The position numbers and the translations under genes were made by a program. From Piper betle (taxonomy: Eukaryota; Streptophyta; Magnoliopsida; Piperales; Piperaceae), in contig JAURVB010012299.1 of the NCBI GenBank assembly GCA_033002965.1, forward strand, positions 50,169 through 114,168: a DNA stretch of 64,000 bases, written 5' to 3'. The notes beneath the pieces were generated by a model. It was not told the origin of the DNA and did not search any database. It was given only the letters and a program-made list of their open reading frames with translations. This document shows positions 60,613-64,000 of the stretch, in pieces. The stretch's first letter is position 1; each line of letters opens with the position of its first letter.

Positions 60613-62226
60613 TGGCTTAATAAGCCTAAAAAATACACCGATAATTGCGTGGATAAATTTTATTTGAGTTTTTTCCCAAAGTCTACCCATTTTTTGGGTT
60701 GACTTATTGGAGAGCCTCTAGTCCGTGAGTGAAAAATGAAAATAGAAAGCTCTATTTATAAAGAGTAGGATGTGTGGCTAATTACGATTATAGCTTATGA
60801 CCATAATATTCAATTCAAATAACAATGTGATTTGGAATCCAACTTATATTAGAATAAGTCATTAAAATTGAAATATAACATTTGTATGTGTAGAAATTAG
60901 AATATGACATGCCTGCCATTAAGATAAATTGAACTATCAATTTGTAATATCTCCAAAAAATTAAGTTGATCTCACATTCAACAAATATTGAGGTAAAGAT
61001 CTAATATAGTAGCGTTGATGTACTTAAGATCTTCAATTTTATTAATTACTTTTAAAGAGATAATTAAATACATCAATTTGTACTAATTGAGCTGGGTCAT
61101 TTAATACAAAAGTCAATCCTATTCCCCGTATTAAAGTTAATTCGTTTCATATCTTGTTATATTAAATTCTAGCCATTAAATACTCACCAAAAGCTACAAA
61201 TTTAATCTGAAAAATAGAAATTTGAAAAGGCAAATACATTTTTCATTGACAAAGCATTTTTGTCATACTTTTCCTAGAGTTCATAGTAAAGGTCGTCTAC
61301 CATTTTAACCTTTGATTTGATTTGCTATGCTAATCCATAGGAAGTGAACAATTCAGAACAACAAAAAGGAGTCCATTGTGGCCGACCACTAATGCATGCC
61401 TGTTCTAAATGTCAACGCAACTTTAAATTAGGAAGTAATAGTTTTTAAAGATTAGGAAGTTTCAATCAAAAGAATGTTGTTTTACACAAGTGGAACAATG
61501 ACTAAAGCCAACCATTTTTCTTAGATCGGAAAACCGAGATGTTGATGGTTACCTAACCGTTACTTTCGCTTCGTAATAGCAAACTTAGTATACATTCATA
61601 ATCGATAATTTTTTTTCCAAAAAAAAAACATTGTTTGAGCTAATGCTCCTCAAATAAATATATACCCTTATAAATATGGATCAGGAGTTTTGTAAAATTT
61701 GAAATAAATATAACAAATATGATTTGAAACAAATTCCTAGATTCTTCTTTTGTTAATAGTTTATGCTCTCAGATAAGCTTGGAGCTTATACTAATCAACC
61801 GAAAAAATAAATATGCAAGAACATGTCATAAAAAATGAGATAACTAAATGGTAATGAATACAAAAGCTTATAAGAAAAGCAAGTAGGAAGACTGGCCCAC
61901 AACATAAAATCCTTGAATGTCATGCAAAATTAAGGATTCAAACAATAGTTAGACCAAATAACTTAAAAGAACATTAGACTAAAATTATGCGAAATAGAAA
62001 GATTCGGATTCAAATAATAGATGACCAAATAACTTAAAGACCATTAGACTAATTGTAAAATCCGAGCTTTGCCCAATATTTAATAGGTTTGGTGTGTTCT
62101 GATTCAAGCTAATTTAATTTGTTAACCGAATATTACTGGTACTTGATTATTTAATTAATATTTATATTGTAATGTTTACTAGATTGTTTACTATGTTGAG
62201 CTGATTGATATGTTTGTTATCATAGA
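60613..62226. other. AT-rich intergenic DNA with a TRIM-like solo repeat near 60.99-61.1 kb
   Basis: The stretch at about 60990-61105 (gatcttcaat, ttttaaagagataa, catcaatttgtact, gagctgggtca) matches the LTRs of the TRIM-like elements at 43.1 and 51.0 kb and is probably a solo remnant. No gene was recognised in the rest. Confidence 0.45.
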
Positions 62227-62925
62227 TGTAAAACCCGTGACTCGAGTCAGGGTTTTACGTTACCGAACCAGTCGGTTCAACCATTGGTTCGAGTCGAGTC
62301 AGTTACATGAACCGCGTGCTGAGTCGAGGCCAACCGTGAGTTATGAGCGATGAGAGTCAGGTGTACCTGAATATATGATGATAACGTCAAGAAGATTGTG
62401 AGATATGAGTTATCAGAATATATGAAAGTATGCAGTATTTTTTTCTTTTTATATGTTTGATCGTAAAAATAGTTTTAGGCCGAATAGCGCATTAGGATGC
62501 GTTGGATTATATTCGGGTGGGTTATTAGTTATAGAGCATGCTCATTTGGATGTTGTTGTATTTGTTTTATTTTATGGAATTTTTCCATATTTTTCTATAT
62601 ACTTTTTAGAATTTATTACGAACTAGTTATTATTTTGACTCGAGTAGGAATTTGTCAATACTTATTTACGAAACTGCCACTAGAGCATTTCTTCTCCCTC
62701 CCGACCCTTCTTCACCCAAACCCTTGCTGTTGTGTGCTTCCGCCGCCGCCGCCGCACTGCCGCCGATCGACGCCGCTCTGCCTTGCCGTGCCGCCACGAC
62801 CGACCTCGGCCACCGATCGCCTGCCGGCGCGCCGCCGCGATGCCACGAAGCCGCCTCGGCCGTCGCCACTCCGAGCCGGATTCTGCCACCGTTCTGGTCG
62901 CTGTTGCCGCCGCTGTGACCACCAT
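62227..62925 (+). mobile_element. Family B LTR 5' fragment (copy B5)
   Basis: It starts TGTAAAACCCGTGACTCGAG and follows B1/B4 through the GC-rich (ccgccg) block to about 62925, where homology stops. About 2 kb of the LTR is missing. The overlapping Pro/Arg/Ala-rich frames here are the same artefact as in the other copies. Confidence 0.8.
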
Positions 62926-63159
62926 CTGACCACAGTCGGTGCTGGGATTGTCACTGGATTCACTTTGAAGTTCTTCGGTTGTTGCATTGCAGGACCAATC
63001 ATGGCCGATTGGAGACCCGATCAATGTCGTCGGTAGCCATCATCATGACCGTTGTTGCCGGCTCTACCCACCGGTACCCTTCCCTAACACCAATTGGCTG
63101 CCAATTGTTGTCGTCAATGTGTGAGCCTCGTTAGCTTTCGGGCGAATTTGGCCGGTTAC
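62926..63159. other. Unassigned junction sequence between B5 and A4
   Basis: About 230 bp have no counterpart elsewhere in the window. It may be a divergent family B stretch or filler DNA from the deletion that truncated B5. Confidence 0.35.
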
Positions 63160-63728
63160 TATTACAGCCCTGATTTGTGGACGTTATCGGGAATTAGGGT
63201 TTGGGTGTTGTTCCTAGATTTCTCGTGTCTATGAGGAGGTAGCAGTGGCTATCCGAGTGGTGGAAACATCATACCGAGGCTAACCCGTGTTATAGTTGCA
63301 GGTAACGAACTAAGGTGCATGAGGCTGCCGGGTGACCGAGCACATAGGTCGGTATATGTGGTACCGAGCGTGTGGCCGAGGTTCGAGTCAGGAAACCTCA
63401 AGTTGCTGTGGTTCGTGAGTGGTGCGCTAGCTTGGTGCTGTTCGAGCGTGGGGGCTAGGCGTCATGAGTGATCCAGTGTTTGGGTCGGTAGTCCGAGGTT
63501 GAGGGGCAACCTGTGTATCGAGCATGACCAATCAAGTTACCGAGTTAGAGCATGCAGCACAACGTGCCGGGCAGCCTGGCAGTACCAATCAAAATAGTGG
63601 TATTGTGTTGTGGCAGCATACCGAGCATTGGCGCACGAGCATGAGCGGGTGTGCATGAGACCTTGCTGAACCGAGCATTATAATGGTACTTGGTGCGGTC
63701 AATGAGCGAGCGCGTGCAACATGGCAAT
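63160..63728 (+). mobile_element. Family A LTR fragment (copy A4)
   Basis: From about 63160 (TATTACAGCCCTG) the sequence follows the family A LTR start, including 'ggtaacgaactaaggtgca' and 'tgccgggtgaccgag'. The latter is the site where B3 inserted in A1, and it is uninterrupted here. The fragment ends at the B6 insertion. Confidence 0.8.
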
Positions 63729-64000
63729 TGTAACACCCCAAATCCGGTTCACGCTCGTGAACCGAACCGGCATGTTACACGTCTCGGTTAGGTCGGCTAA
63801 CCCGAACCTAACTCGTGCGGATCCAATCTCGGCGTCTTAAGATGAAGATACAACTCGCAATGCATGGATGAATACACAAACCTAACATGGTGCTACATGA
63901 ATGACATGCAAGTTAGAGTACACACCAAAACCATCCCGATAAAAATAAATAAAAGTTTTGAAAAGATGACGGACGAAATTTCCCCTAAAAATGCAATTAG
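63729..64000 (-). mobile_element. Family B LTR (copy B6), minus orientation, cut by the window end
   Basis: It starts TGTAACACCCCAAATCC, the reverse complement of the B3 3' end, and matches B3 (25093 downwards), including the palindrome at 63747-63764. It is inserted in the A4 LTR. The left flank 5-mer is GCAAT (63724-63728); its partner lies beyond the window. Confidence 0.85.

Noticed and set aside
1..64000. CRISPR arrays, rRNA or tRNA genes
   Set aside because: The tandem repeats found lack repeat-spacer structure, and no tRNA arm sequences or rRNA segments were recognised; the DNA is plant nuclear.

Overview
This window is nuclear DNA from a flowering plant, most likely a eudicot. It has AT-rich intergenic DNA, short exons with GT-AG introns, plant-type gene families and dense nested LTR retrotransposons. 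Species cannot be read from the sequence.

Four protein-coding genes can be assembled exon by exon. (1) A PEPPER-like KH-domain RNA-binding protein lies at the left edge (minus strand, two exons seen, rest outside). (2) A complete seven-coding-exon mitochondrial [2Fe-2S] ferredoxin (adrenodoxin type) lies at 36.25-38.22 kb, plus strand. (3) A GATA26/27-type GATA zinc-finger protein with a DEUBAD-like C-terminal region lies at 42.51-47.36 kb, minus strand. (4) A nine-coding-exon ELMO-domain protein lies at 53.25-55.80 kb, minus strand. The genes look functionally unrelated. A probable pair of C/D-box snoRNAs behind TGGGCC promoter elements lies near 14.25-14.80 kb.

The rest is mostly repeats. 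LTR family B (about 2.9-3.0 kb, TGTAAAACCC...GGTGTTACA) appears as solo LTRs at 3.23-11.49 kb (minus, outer), 5.56-9.33 kb (plus, nested in the previous one), 22.09-25.09 kb and 30.18-33.04 kb. A 5' fragment lies at 62.23 kb and a copy runs off the right edge at 63.73 kb. Three copies have perfect 5-bp target duplications. Family A is a Ty3/Gypsy-like element with about 1.55-kb LTRs, a decayed gag and protease, and no recognisable reverse transcriptase or integrase. Two copies meet tail-to-tail at 26.49/26.51 kb and form a very large inverted repeat. One arm carries a 1,600-bp hAT-type element with a perfect 8-bp target duplication. TRIM-like elements sit in a GATA intron and in intergenic DNA, and two GC-rich elements (C1, C2) share a sequence module with LTR family B.

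Layout: 0-1.4 kb KH gene; 1.4-3.2 kb intergenic; 3.2-11.5 kb three-level LTR nest; 11.5-17.2 kb intergenic with snoRNA locus; 17.3-34.1 kb family A cluster with nested B and hAT insertions; 34.1-56 kb gene-bearing segment; 56-62.2 kb intergenic with minisatellite; 62.2-64 kb a second LTR cluster.
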